The notes under the pieces were generated by a model. The model did not search any database, was not told the DNA's origin, and saw nothing but the letters and a program-made list of their open reading frames with translations. 64,000 nt of DNA from Hallerella sp963660435 (GTDB lineage: Bacteria; Fibrobacterota; Fibrobacteria; Fibrobacterales; Fibrobacteraceae), in the NCBI GenBank assembly GCA_963660435.1, contig CAVKYI010000003.1, positions 1 through 64,000 on the forward strand. Reading direction: 5' to 3'. Each line of letters opens with the position of its first letter. Within the stretch, counting starts at the first letter, position 1. Made by a program: the position numbers and the translations under genes. Shown one piece after another: positions 18,441 to 26,673 of the stretch.

Positions 18441-19837
18441 TTCGCGAATTCTCCTAGTTTAAACGTCAAGTATCTTTTCAAGTCTTTTGACGAAAACGTA
18501 TAATAGCCTCCACTCTTGTATTTCTTCAGCGTTTTTACATATCGGATAAAGTCATCGCAACAAATAACTTCCGGGATTTTTGTAAAAGAGTGACTGCATA
18601 GAATGTATAACCCACTATATACACCTTTCCCGGCAGGCACCATATTTAGTTTTATAGAATTAACATCCTTTACCAGAGAATTGACTGCTATCTTGTTTTG
18701 GAAAACGTCATTTACGCCTTGAGATCTGCCAAACAAATACCAATCCGCATCCCCATGCTTTGAAAACCTTTCTTTGTTGTCCAACAAATATTTTTTTGTT
18801 TTCGTTCCTAAATTTTCGAAAGGAATCGGCGTTCCATTTCGATCATATGGAAAAACACATCGACTCCATTTTCCCGTAGAAGCCTTTATCACGTCAATGC
18901 TATTTTCGCAATCGACGGAAGCGATAAATAATTTATCAGCCAAGGTCGCGAAGCCGTTTTTTACTTGAATGTCCGTTTTTTTCTGTGTTTCCAAAATAGC
19001 CCTGAGCTTTTGTAAATCAGCTCGCTTGGATAAATAAAAACATCCATCTATATCAATATCTTTTAGGAAAAGATTCTCTTTGAAGATCGGAACTTCAGAT
19101 GGTTCTGTCAAAATGGAGTAGGATATTTTTCGAGAAAGTTCCGTTTTTCTAAATCGTGACACAATTGTGTATGTCGTCGCGTCAAAAGCCTGGAAATGCT
19201 CCAGGTCAATAAATCCCGTCAAATTGTTTTGCTGTCGAATGTATTCTCGCAAGGCTTGTCCACTGATGCTGTTTAGCCAGGAACTAGGTGTAATCATCGC
19301 CATTATCCCATGTTTGGAAAGCATTTCGAATCCGATTTCAAAAAATACGATATACAAATCGGTCATTCCATTTTGGGAAAACGAGAATTTCTTTACTGCA
19401 TCGTATTTATCCGCTAGATTGTGTACTCGTACATAAGGCGGATTTCCAAACACGAAATCCATTTTTGACTGGTAATCTTTAAAACAGGAAAGGGTGTCTG
19501 CGCATTGTACGTCCCATTTGACATTGATAATTCCAAGCTCCTTTGCTGTTATGTCTAAATTATGCTTTGCTCTTTCGCATTCATTGGGATCTATTTCGAT
19601 TCCGTGTATATAGGTTTCAAGATGTCTTTTAATTTTCTCTGGATGTTGCTTGCCCAAAGCCACGCAATATCTTCGCACAATCTCTGTCAGAAACGCCCCG
19701 TCTCCGCAACTGTTGTCCATTACATGTTTATGCAGAATTTTCTTTCCGTTGTATTTTCCAAAATCCAGGATGACTTTCACCAAAAAGGCCGGGGTATAGA
19801 TTGCGCCTCGTTGTTTCTTCATGGAACTGTCTGCCAT
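18437..19837 (-). CDS. Type II N6-adenine DNA methyltransferase
   Basis: This 466-residue protein methylates adenine in the recognition site of its partner nuclease. It starts with 'RGAIYTPAFLV', typical of Eco57I/TaqI-type methyltransferases. The SAM-binding motif is 'DNSCGDGAFLTEI' at about residues 42-54, and the catalytic motif NPPY is near residue 134. The C-terminal half is a target-recognition domain. The start at 19837 is supported by GAGG 7 bases upstream, but that site lies in the 3' arm of a small hairpin (19843-19857), which could limit translation. AT-rich, in an island between birA and the ubiA genes. Confidence 0.9.
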   Translation of the reverse strand: MADSSMKKQRGAIYTPAFLVKVILDFGKYNGKKILHKHVMDNSCGDGAFLTEIVRRYCVALGKQHPEKIKRHLETYIHGIEIDPNECERAKHNLDITAKELGIINVKWDVQCADTLSCFKDYQSKMDFVFGNPPYVRVHNLADKYDAVKKFSFSQNGMTDLYIVFFEIGFEMLSKHGIMAMITPSSWLNSISGQALREYIRQQNNLTGFIDLEHFQAFDATTYTIVSRFRKTELSRKISYSILTEPSEVPIFKENLFLKDIDIDGCFYLSKRADLQKLRAILETQKKTDIQVKNGFATLADKLFIASVDCENSIDVIKASTGKWSRCVFPYDRNGTPIPFENLGTKTKKYLLDNKERFSKHGDADWYLFGRSQGVNDVFQNKIAVNSLVKDVNSIKLNMVPAGKGVYSGLYILCSHSFTKIPEVICCDDFIRYVKTLKKYKSGGYYTFSSKDLKRYLTFKLGEFAK

Positions 19838-19842
19838 AAATC

Positions 19843-19857
19843 CTCACGGTCTGTGAG
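19843..19857 (-). promoter_or_regulatory. Hairpin over the methyltransferase ribosome-binding site
   Basis: CTCAC-N5-GTGAG ends 6 bases before the methyltransferase ATG. The GTGAG arm overlaps the GAGG Shine-Dalgarno, so the paired form would hide it. Confidence 0.5.
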
Positions 19858-20062
19858 AATTTACCCCTGTGACACTATCGACAAAAAGGGCGTAAGCCGA
19901 TGTGTCTGTCTAGTTCGAGGCTCTCGACAGCCTACCAAGAAACAAACACAAACGACTCACGCCCCAAAGGCAGTTTTCCTACATATTGCGCATACATAGG
20001 TAAAACCGTTGCCGTGTGATTGGTCATGGCAAACGTGAGCGTTCGCCTTATTCTCTCTTGGG

Positions 20063-20110
20063 TTTGAAACTGTCGAGATTTCGAACTAGAGAACAAGAGC
20101 AAATACTCTT
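20063..20110 (+). repeat. Dispersed hairpin repeat, copy B
   Basis: TTGAAACTGTCGA, TTTC, then TAGAGAACAAGAG, ending in AAGAG-N6-CTCTT (20095-20110). It matches copy A at 1493-1537 in order and orientation. Both copies sit beside AT-rich accessory genes. Confidence 0.55.
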
Positions 20111-20206
20111 CAAAATTTTATATGTCCATCCATTTACATAGATAGACAATGTCTAGAAAAATATAGCTCTATTTGAGAACTAAAGTTCACAACAACAAAA
20201 ATTATT

Positions 20207-20398
20207 TCACCTTTCGCGATTCTTGAAATAAAATCCGGCGGCGATCGAAACGGCGAGCAGGACAATCAAGATGTTCAAGGCGGATTCCGCTTCGGCTTTC
20301 GGCAAGAATCCGAATTCGATACCCAAAACATCGATTAGGGAGAGCGCGGCAAAGAAGACGCCCGCCCGATGACAGAACTTTCGCTTACCCGAGCGCAT
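20207..20398 (-). CDS. Small membrane protein, unknown
   Basis: This 63-residue protein, starting at the ATG at 20398 (MRSGKRKFCHR), has two hydrophobic segments: one at about residues 12-30 ('AGVFFAALSLIDVLG') and one near 42-58 ('LNILIVLLAVSIAAGFYF'). A basic end follows. I do not recognise the family. It overlaps the 3' end of the ubiA-like gene by 14 bases and is read in the same direction, so it is probably the last gene of the quinone operon. A role in quinone synthesis is only suggested by position. Confidence 0.6.
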   Translation of the reverse strand: MRSGKRKFCHRAGVFFAALSLIDVLGIEFGFLPKAEAESALNILIVLLAVSIAAGFYFKNRER

Positions 20399-21284
20399 CG
20401 ATATGGCCTCCCAGAAGAATCCAGACGACAAGCCCTGTCATCACCAGGACGCTCACGCCGACATTTGCAAGAAAAAAGTCGCGGTTCATCGCATCGAGAG
20501 AATCCGACTTTCGGAACAGATGGATGTAGAGAATGGCGATGGTCATCAGGGAAAAGACGCTCCACCAGGCAATGCCCATTTTCCAATACACGCCAAAAAC
20601 GACGCAGAGCGCAAGCATCGCGACATGGCTTGCGAGCGCAATCTTCAAGGCGCGTTTTCTTCCGAAGCGCGCGGGAACCGAATGAAGTCCGCACTTTCGA
20701 TCGACTTCTTCGTCCTGTGTCGCATAGATAATGTCGAAACCGCCCATCCAGAGCATCAGAATGAACATCAGAAAAATCGGAAACGCGGCGAACTCCCCGC
20801 GCACGGCAATCCATGCGCCGAGGGGACTCATCCCGATGGCAAATCCCAGATACCAGTGGCAAAGCCACGAAAAGCGCTTCCAGTAAGAATAGAAAAGGAG
20901 GGCAAGCCAGACAGGCGCGGAGCATATGCCGGCGAGCGGGTTCAGCATCCAGGCGAAGGCGCAAAACAGGATTCCGTTGGCGACGATAAATCCGACGACG
21001 GAACTCTTCCGCATCTTTCCTGCGGGCAGGTGCCTTTTCGCCGTTCTCGGATTTTCCGCGTCATACTTGGCATCGACCAGACGGTTAAAGGACATCGACG
21101 AGTTTCTTGCCGTCACCATGCAGCCGACAATCAGGAAGACAAGCTTGAGGATGGCGACACCTCCCATTCCGCGAAATCCGTTTGCCGCGACCCACATCGA
21201 AGCGAGCGCAAAAGGCATCGCAAACAGCGAATGGCTAAATCGGACAAGATGTCCTAGCTCCGTAATGTTCGAGAAGACTTTCAT
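20385..21284 (-). CDS. UbiA-family prenyltransferase
   Basis: This integral-membrane enzyme attaches a polyprenyl chain to an aromatic acid in quinone synthesis. The 299-residue protein has about eight membrane segments. The first Mg-diphosphate motif is 'NRLVDAKYDAENPRT' near residue 72, and the second is 'DEEVD' near 190. Neighbouring ubiX and menG make a futalosine-type menaquinone pathway (MqnP-like) or a UbiA-like 4-hydroxybenzoate reaction most likely; no mqn genes are in the window to decide. The ATG at 21284 overlaps the ubiX stop (ATGA), so it is preferred to a start 5 codons upstream. Confidence 0.9.
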   Translation of the reverse strand: MKVFSNITELGHLVRFSHSLFAMPFALASMWVAANGFRGMGGVAILKLVFLIVGCMVTARNSSMSFNRLVDAKYDAENPRTAKRHLPAGKMRKSSVVGFIVANGILFCAFAWMLNPLAGICSAPVWLALLFYSYWKRFSWLCHWYLGFAIGMSPLGAWIAVRGEFAAFPIFLMFILMLWMGGFDIIYATQDEEVDRKCGLHSVPARFGRKRALKIALASHVAMLALCVVFGVYWKMGIAWWSVFSLMTIAILYIHLFRKSDSLDAMNRDFFLANVGVSVLVMTGLVVWILLGGHIDALG

Positions 21285-21835
21285 CGATGGGAACCCCATT
21301 TCGGAACGATTTCGTTTGGAACGCCCAGATGGGTCAAGATTTTGGCGGCAACCGTATCGACCAGGTTTTCGATCGTCTGTGGATTCGTGTAAAAGTGTGG
21401 GCTTGCCGAAACGATAGTCGCTCCGGCCCGAAGCAGTCGTGTCATGTTTTCCAGATGAATCAGGTTGTAAGGCATTTCCCGCGGGACGACGACCAATGGA
21501 CGGTGTTCCTTTAGGCAGACATCGGCAGCGCGCGAAAGCAGGTTGTCCGCAATTCCGCCGGCGATTTTTCCTAGCGTTCCCATCGAACAGGGGACAATCG
21601 CCATTCCCGAAAAATCCGAGTTTCCGCTTGCCGCCTCCGCGAAAAAATCATTGCAGTCCAGAATGAAATCCGCCTTCGAAAGCGCATCGGAAAACCCTTC
21701 AAACGCCGCGACGGACTTCCCGGCAGAAGTTTCGACAAGCGAAACCTTGTGGCCCAGACGCTTTAAATGAAAAAGAGTCCGCACGGCATAGATCGATCCC
21801 GAAGCTCCGGTGACGCCTAGGAGAAAACGGCTCAT
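21281..21835 (-). CDS. ubiX: Flavin prenyltransferase UbiX
   Basis: UbiX makes prenylated FMN, the cofactor for UbiD-type decarboxylases. The 184-residue protein has the N-terminal FMN site 'GVTGASGSIYAVRTL' at residues 7-21 and the family motifs 'IVPCSMGTLGKIAGGIADNLLSRAADV' region at about 80-106 and 'PREMPYNLIHLENM' near 118. Size is typical. It overlaps menG upstream and the ubiA-like gene downstream by 4 bases each, so the three are translationally coupled. A matching ubiD-type decarboxylase is not in the window. Confidence 0.95.
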   Translation of the reverse strand: MSRFLLGVTGASGSIYAVRTLFHLKRLGHKVSLVETSAGKSVAAFEGFSDALSKADFILDCNDFFAEAASGNSDFSGMAIVPCSMGTLGKIAGGIADNLLSRAADVCLKEHRPLVVVPREMPYNLIHLENMTRLLRAGATIVSASPHFYTNPQTIENLVDTVAAKILTHLGVPNEIVPKWGSHR

Positions 21836-22521
21836 GCGGAATCTCTTTTCCGGAGCAGGACCCGGTAGGCAATGCCGAAATCGCAGGGCTTCACATGGAC
21901 GACGTCAAATCCCGTCTTTTTCGCAAGCTTCGCGAATTCTTCCACAGGCAAGAAACGGATGACCGACTCGACCAGGTATTCGTATGCGGAACGCTTGCCG
22001 CTAAAAAATGCGCCGACAACGGGGATGAAAAGCGGGGCGAGTTTCCTGTAGAAGAAAGTATTGAAGGAATTCTTCGGGGAAAAGAATTCAAGGATCATCA
22101 GGTAGCCGCCCGGGACGAGGACTCGAAACGATTCCTTGAGCCCGTTTTCCGCATCCGGCAAGTTCCGCATTCCAAATCCGTTCAATATGACGTCGAACGT
22201 CTCGTCGCGAAACGGCATCCGCATCGCGTCGAGCTGCACGGGGTGCGCCGATGTCTTCTTGTTCCTGGAACGGGAAAGCATCCCGAACGAAAAGTCGCCG
22301 AGAATCGCCATTTGCGGTTTCCCGACAATATTTTCGAATGTCGCCGCAAAGTCGCCTGTCCCTCCGCACAGATCGAGAATCTTCTTTCCCGGAGACAATC
22401 TCCTTAATTCTCGGCAGCAGGCTTTGCGCCAGCAGATATCCCGAAAACAGCTGAGCGTATGATTGAGCAAATCATAGCTTTTCGAAATATCGTCAAACAT
22501 CTTGCGGATAGGGGAGAGCAT
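21832..22521 (-). CDS. menG: Menaquinone C-methyltransferase (UbiE/MenG type)
   Basis: It adds the ring methyl group in the last step of menaquinone synthesis, using SAM. The 229-residue protein has 'MFDDISKSYDLLNHTLS' near the start, the SAM motif 'ILDLCGGTGDFA' at about 48-59, 'FDVILNGFGMRNLPD' near 108, and 'RVLVPGGYLMILEFFSP' near 132, all typical of UbiE/MenG. It is the first gene of the menG-ubiX-ubiA operon. The obligate-anaerobe lineage suggests menaquinone rather than ubiquinone. Confidence 0.92.
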   Translation of the reverse strand: MLSPIRKMFDDISKSYDLLNHTLSCFRDICWRKACCRELRRLSPGKKILDLCGGTGDFAATFENIVGKPQMAILGDFSFGMLSRSRNKKTSAHPVQLDAMRMPFRDETFDVILNGFGMRNLPDAENGLKESFRVLVPGGYLMILEFFSPKNSFNTFFYRKLAPLFIPVVGAFFSGKRSAYEYLVESVIRFLPVEEFAKLAKKTGFDVVHVKPCDFGIAYRVLLRKRDSA

Positions 22522-22537
22522 GGCGCAAATCTAAAAA

Positions 22538-23569
22538 TTAAATCCCCGTAAGGCTCCAGTCGAAAACCAGTCCGCTTGCGCTTTTGGAACGCCCGCGCCA
22601 AAAGAAGATTTCTCCGCCGAGCATGATCTTTGCCGCTTTCTTCGCGAACCAGCCGTCAAAATTCTCGAGCATGGAAAATTTCTGCCGGGGCTTTGACATA
22701 TCGAGAGAAAGCGTGTCCGGGGAATTTTCCCAGACGATTTGAAATTCCGACTTGGGAAATTCCTTGCCGCTATAGGGCTTTCCGCTTTCGAGGATCGTTT
22801 TGGGGAAAAGGACCTTTGTCTCTTCGGGCGTTCGATGGATCAGGTAGCCGAATGGCTCGCCGTCGGGAGAAATTCCAAGACGTCCGGCATAGGCTCCACG
22901 GGTCGCTTCGCTGACATTGAACGCTCTCCTCGCGATGTCCGTTGCGTTGCCCGTTTGCCATGTATGTTCCAGATAGCCATAGCCTTTCACTTCTACCGTG
23001 TCGCTATCGTATGCGATTTTTCCCGATACCCTGCCGTAGGGGATCAGTACGACCTCGCCGTGGTCCTTTCCGGAAATTTTCCATTTGCCGTCTCCGGGAA
23101 TCCTTGTCGCGGCCGCGCTCGTAAATGTCATGTCGAGCAAGAACTTTCCGTTCTTGTTGGCGGTAAAAAGTACGCGATGCCCTTTGCCGGGCATTCCTTC
23201 CATCAGGTACTCCTCCTTGATGGATATGCGGGTTCTAGCCTTGTCTTCCGTGTAGCGTTCTGGCGGATATTGCCGACCGACGCTGTAGTTTTTCCCCTTG
23301 AAATTCTGGAAAGCTATGTCGCAGCTGAGCTTTTTCCCGGATGTCGGAATGTCGAGAAAGGCGTAATTGACATAGGCTCTCGTTCCGTTGTCGAAAACGA
23401 ACGAGTATGTCCACGTTTCGGTCGATTTTTCGGACTTTGCCGTCTTGGAAAGAAAATCGGATTCCTTCGCGCTTCGAACGGGGCCTTGCGGAGCCTTGAC
23501 GCTTTTCGATTCGGCAAGCGCCATGCCGGCAAGAACGAGAACGGAAAAGATGAGCTTGAAACTTCGCAT
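22538..23569 (-). CDS. Secreted CrtC/AttH-like lipocalin-fold protein
   Basis: This 343-residue protein has a signal peptide ('MRSFKLIFSVLVLAGMALA' then ESK). It has a two-lobed beta-rich arrangement, and 'VKGYGYLEHTWQ' at about residue 205 is characteristic of the hydroxyneurosporene synthase (CrtC) / AttH lipocalin-like superfamily. No carotenoid genes are nearby, so a pigment role is unlikely; most non-phototroph members have unknown functions. The start at 23569 is the ATG that begins the signal peptide. It precedes menG by 16 bases on the same strand and may be transcribed with it. Confidence 0.65.
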   Translation of the reverse strand: MRSFKLIFSVLVLAGMALAESKSVKAPQGPVRSAKESDFLSKTAKSEKSTETWTYSFVFDNGTRAYVNYAFLDIPTSGKKLSCDIAFQNFKGKNYSVGRQYPPERYTEDKARTRISIKEEYLMEGMPGKGHRVLFTANKNGKFLLDMTFTSAAATRIPGDGKWKISGKDHGEVVLIPYGRVSGKIAYDSDTVEVKGYGYLEHTWQTGNATDIARRAFNVSEATRGAYAGRLGISPDGEPFGYLIHRTPEETKVLFPKTILESGKPYSGKEFPKSEFQIVWENSPDTLSLDMSKPRQKFSMLENFDGWFAKKAAKIMLGGEIFFWRGRSKSASGLVFDWSLTGI

Positions 23570-23641
23570 AGGGCCTAAAATAGAAATTTGAAAAGGTGAA
23601 CCGCTAAAAAAAGCCAATTTTCAAAATTTAGGCATTGTTGT

Positions 23642-23670
23642 TTGCAGACTCTTTGAATTTTGCTTATTAT
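23642..23670 (+). promoter_or_regulatory. Sigma-70-type promoter of the 23712 outer-membrane gene
   Basis: -35 TTGCAG (23642-23647) and -10 TATTAT (23665-23670) are separated by 17 bp, 41 bases before the start codon, with a GGAGG ribosome site between. Confidence 0.65.
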
Positions 23671-23711
23671 ATTTACACAAGGCAAGTTCAATTTAACAGA
23701 CTGGAGGTTCC

Positions 23712-24992
23712 ATGAACTTGAAATTATGGGCTAGCGCAAGCGCTGTTGCCGCCGCGACCATCTTTGCGCAGGATTACTATGACGAAACGCCGCTTGCGGA
23801 ACCCGCTCCCGCTCCTGTCGAACAGGTGGCGGCACCGGTCGTTTCGAACACGCCTTCGACAAGCGCTCCGGCGGCTCCTGCCGCCGAGACTGCCTCCGAA
23901 ACGGCAGCCCCGCGTGCTTCGGGCGACTTGATGTCCAAACTGGACGTACTCCGCGGAAATTCCTACAACTTCGTCGGGAACGAACTTGCCGCGACAACCG
24001 TTGGCGATCAGCTCGGCTATCCCTACATGATGGCGATCGGGCAGTTCCTGTATGTGGAACCGACAAACAGCCTCGGATATGTCGCTTTCAACAAGGGTCT
24101 TACGTTCTATGGCGGACTTGACAATTCCGCGGGAACGGTCGGACTTTTGACGGTCGGTATCGCGACGCCTTCGTTCGGTATCGGCGTAGATCTCGGACTA
24201 TCCAAGACTTTCCTGACGGAAAAGCCGAAGAATGGGGATGAAGAGAAAACGACCATTGTCAATCTCGGTGACGATGTCGGCGTGACGTTCGCCATGCCTG
24301 TTGGTGCGTATGCGTTCTCCGTCAAGGCGAACTGGCTCACGACAGCAGACGAAACGACGACCGACGATGTGGAAAACGACCTGTGGCAGCTTTCTCTTTC
24401 CGGAGCGTTCACCAACTCGCCGAGCGCGAGTACCTTCGGGTGGACATTCGGTGCGCAGTTCCTCCGCAACGAAGAGACCATGGAAGTGACCACGGGTGGC
24501 AAATCGACTAAGGTGACTTCTCCGAACAGCCGTATCGAAATCGACCCGTATTTCAACTTTGCCACGCAGGTCCTCGCAAACGACATGGCTCGCGTCATGA
24601 TCGGTTCGAACAACATGCTTGCCGTGCAGCTGTTTGACAAGGGCGATGCCGCAAGCGGCGAAACGTTCAAGGAACACATGGAATTCGGTCTCCAGGTGAC
24701 GCCGAACATCTGGGCAGATGTCGCCATCACGGAGAATTGGCTCGCCTTCGGCGGTCTTTCCCACAACATTCTGCTTTTCGGTTACGAGAACGTGAAATAC
24801 AACGACGATTCCGAAAGCACCCTGATGCAGCTCCACTCGTCCCAGACGAAAGCCCAGCTGGGTTTGCGCTTCCAGTGGAAGATGCTCGCGATGGAAGCGA
24901 GCCTCGAAGACGTCATCTACGAGAAGACATTCGCTGCCGCGTTCAACGGAGAAAATCTGCTCGCCAACCTGGGATTTTTCCTCAACTTCTAA
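23712..24992 (+). CDS. Outer-membrane protein with Ala/Pro-rich linker
   Basis: This 426-residue protein has a signal peptide (cleaved after FAQ near residue 20), then a low-complexity stretch rich in Ala, Pro and Thr (about 28-70), then a beta-barrel-like domain to the C-terminus 'NLGFFLNF'. The terminal Phe and alternating strands indicate outer-membrane insertion. The linker could cross the periplasm or peptidoglycan. Function unknown; the gene has a good promoter and GGAGG, so it may be abundant. A small lipoprotein gene follows by 12 bases in the same transcript, which ends in a strong terminator. Confidence 0.8.
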   Translation: MNLKLWASASAVAAATIFAQDYYDETPLAEPAPAPVEQVAAPVVSNTPSTSAPAAPAAETASETAAPRASGDLMSKLDVLRGNSYNFVGNELAATTVGDQLGYPYMMAIGQFLYVEPTNSLGYVAFNKGLTFYGGLDNSAGTVGLLTVGIATPSFGIGVDLGLSKTFLTEKPKNGDEEKTTIVNLGDDVGVTFAMPVGAYAFSVKANWLTTADETTTDDVENDLWQLSLSGAFTNSPSASTFGWTFGAQFLRNEETMEVTTGGKSTKVTSPNSRIEIDPYFNFATQVLANDMARVMIGSNNMLAVQLFDKGDAASGETFKEHMEFGLQVTPNIWADVAITENWLAFGGLSHNILLFGYENVKYNDDSESTLMQLHSSQTKAQLGLRFQWKMLAMEASLEDVIYEKTFAAAFNGENLLANLGFFLNF

Positions 24993-25004
24993 GGAGATTT
25001 CAAC

Positions 25005-25160
25005 ATGAAGAAGACAACGATTGCGATTTTGGGCCTGCTTTTCGTCTCCTTGCTTGTCGCTTGCAGCGCCGACACGGTAAGCGGTCAATACAACGGTTCG
25101 GGAATCGTGGACAACAGCGGCTACGTCAGCAGCAGCTCGTCGGACGATTCCGAAGAGTAG
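25005..25160 (+). CDS. Small serine-rich lipoprotein
   Basis: A 51-residue lipoprotein: a signal of about 19 residues ending in the lipobox LLVAC (Cys near residue 20), then a short tail with 'SSSSSDDSEE' at the end. An AAGGAG ribosome site precedes the ATG by 8 bases. It sits 12 bases after the outer-membrane protein gene and before a terminator, so the two are made together. Serine runs of this kind are common in Fibrobacter lipoproteins and act as flexible linkers. It could be a barrel-associated lipoprotein; function unknown. Confidence 0.75.
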   Translation: MKKTTIAILGLLFVSLLVACSADTVSGQYNGSGIVDNSGYVSSSSSDDSEE

Positions 25161-25187
25161 CCTTGGGCGTTTTTTCGAAAACGGAAG

Positions 25188-25216
25188 TCCCCGGATTTTG
25201 CGTCCGGGGATTTTTT
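25188..25216 (+). terminator. Rho-independent terminator
   Basis: TCCCCGGA-N7-TCCGGGGA followed by six T. It ends the outer-membrane protein / small lipoprotein operon. Confidence 0.93.
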
Positions 25217-25249
25217 GTAAATTAGAGGCGTTTCAAAAAAAGGATATCT

Positions 25250-26233
25250 ATGATTAGAATCGGAATTCTGGGCTATGGAAATCTCGGACGTGGCGTGGAA
25301 TGCGCAGTCAGAAATTCGGAGGACATGGAACTTGCCGCCGTGTTCACGCGGAGAAATCCCTCTTCGGTAACTCTTTTGACGGAAGGCGTTCCTGTCGTCG
25401 AAATCGAAAAGGTCCTGGAGTGGAAAGATAGAATCGACGTGATGATTCTTTGTGGCGGAAGCGCGACAGACCTGCCGAAGCAGACTCCGGAATTCGCGAA
25501 GCATTTCAACGTCATCGACAGCTTCGATACGCACGCGAACATTCCGGAACATTTTGCCGCGGTCGATCTTTCCGCAAAGTCCGCGCAAAAGGTCGCCATG
25601 ATTTCCGTAGGCTGGGATCCGGGTCTCTTTTCGCTTAACCGTGTCTATGCCGATGCGATTCTTCCGAAAGGCGAAACCTATACGTTCTGGGGAAAGGGCG
25701 TTTCGCAGGGACACTCGGATGCGGTCCGCAGAATTCGCGGCGTGAAAAATGCCAAGCAATACACGATTCCCGTCGAAAGCGCTCTTGAAGCGGTTCGCAG
25801 CGGAAAGGCGCCGAAACTTTCGACACGCGAGAAGCATCTCCGCGAAGTCTTTGTCGTTCTCGAAGCGGGTGCCGACGCAAGCCTCGTCGAAAGGGAAATC
25901 AAGACGATGCCGAACTACTTTGCGGATTATGACACGACGGTTCACTTTATCGGCGAAGAGGAATTTCGGAAAGACCATTCCGGCATGGCGCACGGAGGAT
26001 TCGTCATCCGCTCGGGAAAGACGGGCCTTTCCGACGAATTCACGAATGTCATCGAATACAGCCTCAAGCTGGATTCGAACCCTGCGTTTACGGCGAGCGT
26101 TCTCGTGGCGTATGCCCGCGCCCTCATGCGCTTTTTCCGTGACGGCGCGTTTGGCTGCAAGACGGTTCTCGATGTTCCCCCTTCCTATCTTTCCCCGAAA
26201 AGCGCCGATGCGTTGCGCAAGGAACTTCTCTGA
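25250..26233 (+). CDS. ddh: meso-Diaminopimelate dehydrogenase
   Basis: Ddh reductively aminates tetrahydrodipicolinate to meso-DAP with NADPH, a one-step lysine and peptidoglycan route. The 327-residue protein has the nucleotide-binding 'IGILGYGNLGRGVE' at residues 4-17, 'TRRNP' near 34, 'SFDTHANIPEHF' near 90 and 'ISVGWDPGLFSLNRV' near 118, and 'GKGVSQGHSDAVRRI' near 149. Length is typical (about 325). The stop overlaps the dut start by one base, so the two form an operon. It follows a terminator, so it has its own promoter. Confidence 0.95.
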   Translation: MIRIGILGYGNLGRGVECAVRNSEDMELAAVFTRRNPSSVTLLTEGVPVVEIEKVLEWKDRIDVMILCGGSATDLPKQTPEFAKHFNVIDSFDTHANIPEHFAAVDLSAKSAQKVAMISVGWDPGLFSLNRVYADAILPKGETYTFWGKGVSQGHSDAVRRIRGVKNAKQYTIPVESALEAVRSGKAPKLSTREKHLREVFVVLEAGADASLVEREIKTMPNYFADYDTTVHFIGEEEFRKDHSGMAHGGFVIRSGKTGLSDEFTNVIEYSLKLDSNPAFTASVLVAYARALMRFFRDGAFGCKTVLDVPPSYLSPKSADALRKELL

Positions 26234-26670
26234 TGGCCGAAAAGACTATTCAAATCCAATACCTGGACGAAACGATCCCGCGTCTTGAATATATCGGCGG
26301 AAAATCCGACTGGATCGATTTACGCGCCGCGGAAACGGTCCGCCTCAGGAAAGGAGAGTTCCGATTGATCCATCTGGGCGTCGCCATGAAGCTTCCCGAA
26401 GGATTCGAAGCCCATATCGCTCCGCGCAGTTCCACGTTCAAGAACTGGAAAATTCTGCAGACGAATTCAGTCGGGATCGTCGATTCGAGCTACTGTGGCA
26501 AGGACGACTGGTGGAAATATCCCGTCTATGCGACGGAGGACGTGGTAATCGAGAAGGGAAGCCGCATCGCGCAATTCCGCATCGTGGAAAACCAGCCGAA
26601 GATCCATTTTGTCGAAGCGTCTCTCGAAGGTGAAAATCGCGGAGGCTTTGGAAGTACGGGAACGAAATAA
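26233..26670 (+). CDS. dut: dUTP diphosphatase
   Basis: Dut hydrolyses dUTP to dUMP and pyrophosphate, preventing uracil incorporation. The 145-residue trimer-type protein shows 'WIDLRAAE' near residue 28, 'HIAPRSST' near 62 (uridine-binding arginine-serine block), 'GIVDSSYCGKDDWWKYPV' near 81, and the C-terminal 'RGGFGSTG' arm that closes over the substrate. The middle motif has a Trp-Trp insertion compared with classic Dut, where 'GVIDxDYRGE' is usual, so kinetics may differ. It overlaps ddh by one base and is convergent with recD2. Confidence 0.9.
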   Translation: MAEKTIQIQYLDETIPRLEYIGGKSDWIDLRAAETVRLRKGEFRLIHLGVAMKLPEGFEAHIAPRSSTFKNWKILQTNSVGIVDSSYCGKDDWWKYPVYATEDVVIEKGSRIAQFRIVENQPKIHFVEASLEGENRGGFGSTGTK

Positions 26671-26673
26671 GGG

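Larger units (their letters stand above)
19838..20206. other. Gene-free interval with long imperfect hairpin and repeat B
   Basis: No gene is visible in these 369 bases. A long imperfect inverted repeat runs from GGGCGTAAGCCG (from 19888) to CGACTCACGCCC (to 19964). Its middle is itself a hairpin, AGGCT-CTCGAC-AGCCT (about 19918-19933). It could be a structured RNA or the remains of a mobile element. Repeat copy B follows at 20063-20110. Confidence 0.5.

Noticed and set aside
19905..19935. tRNA-like T-arm (GTTCGAG)
   Set aside because: No acceptor, D or anticodon arms can be formed around it; it is part of the imperfect hairpin.
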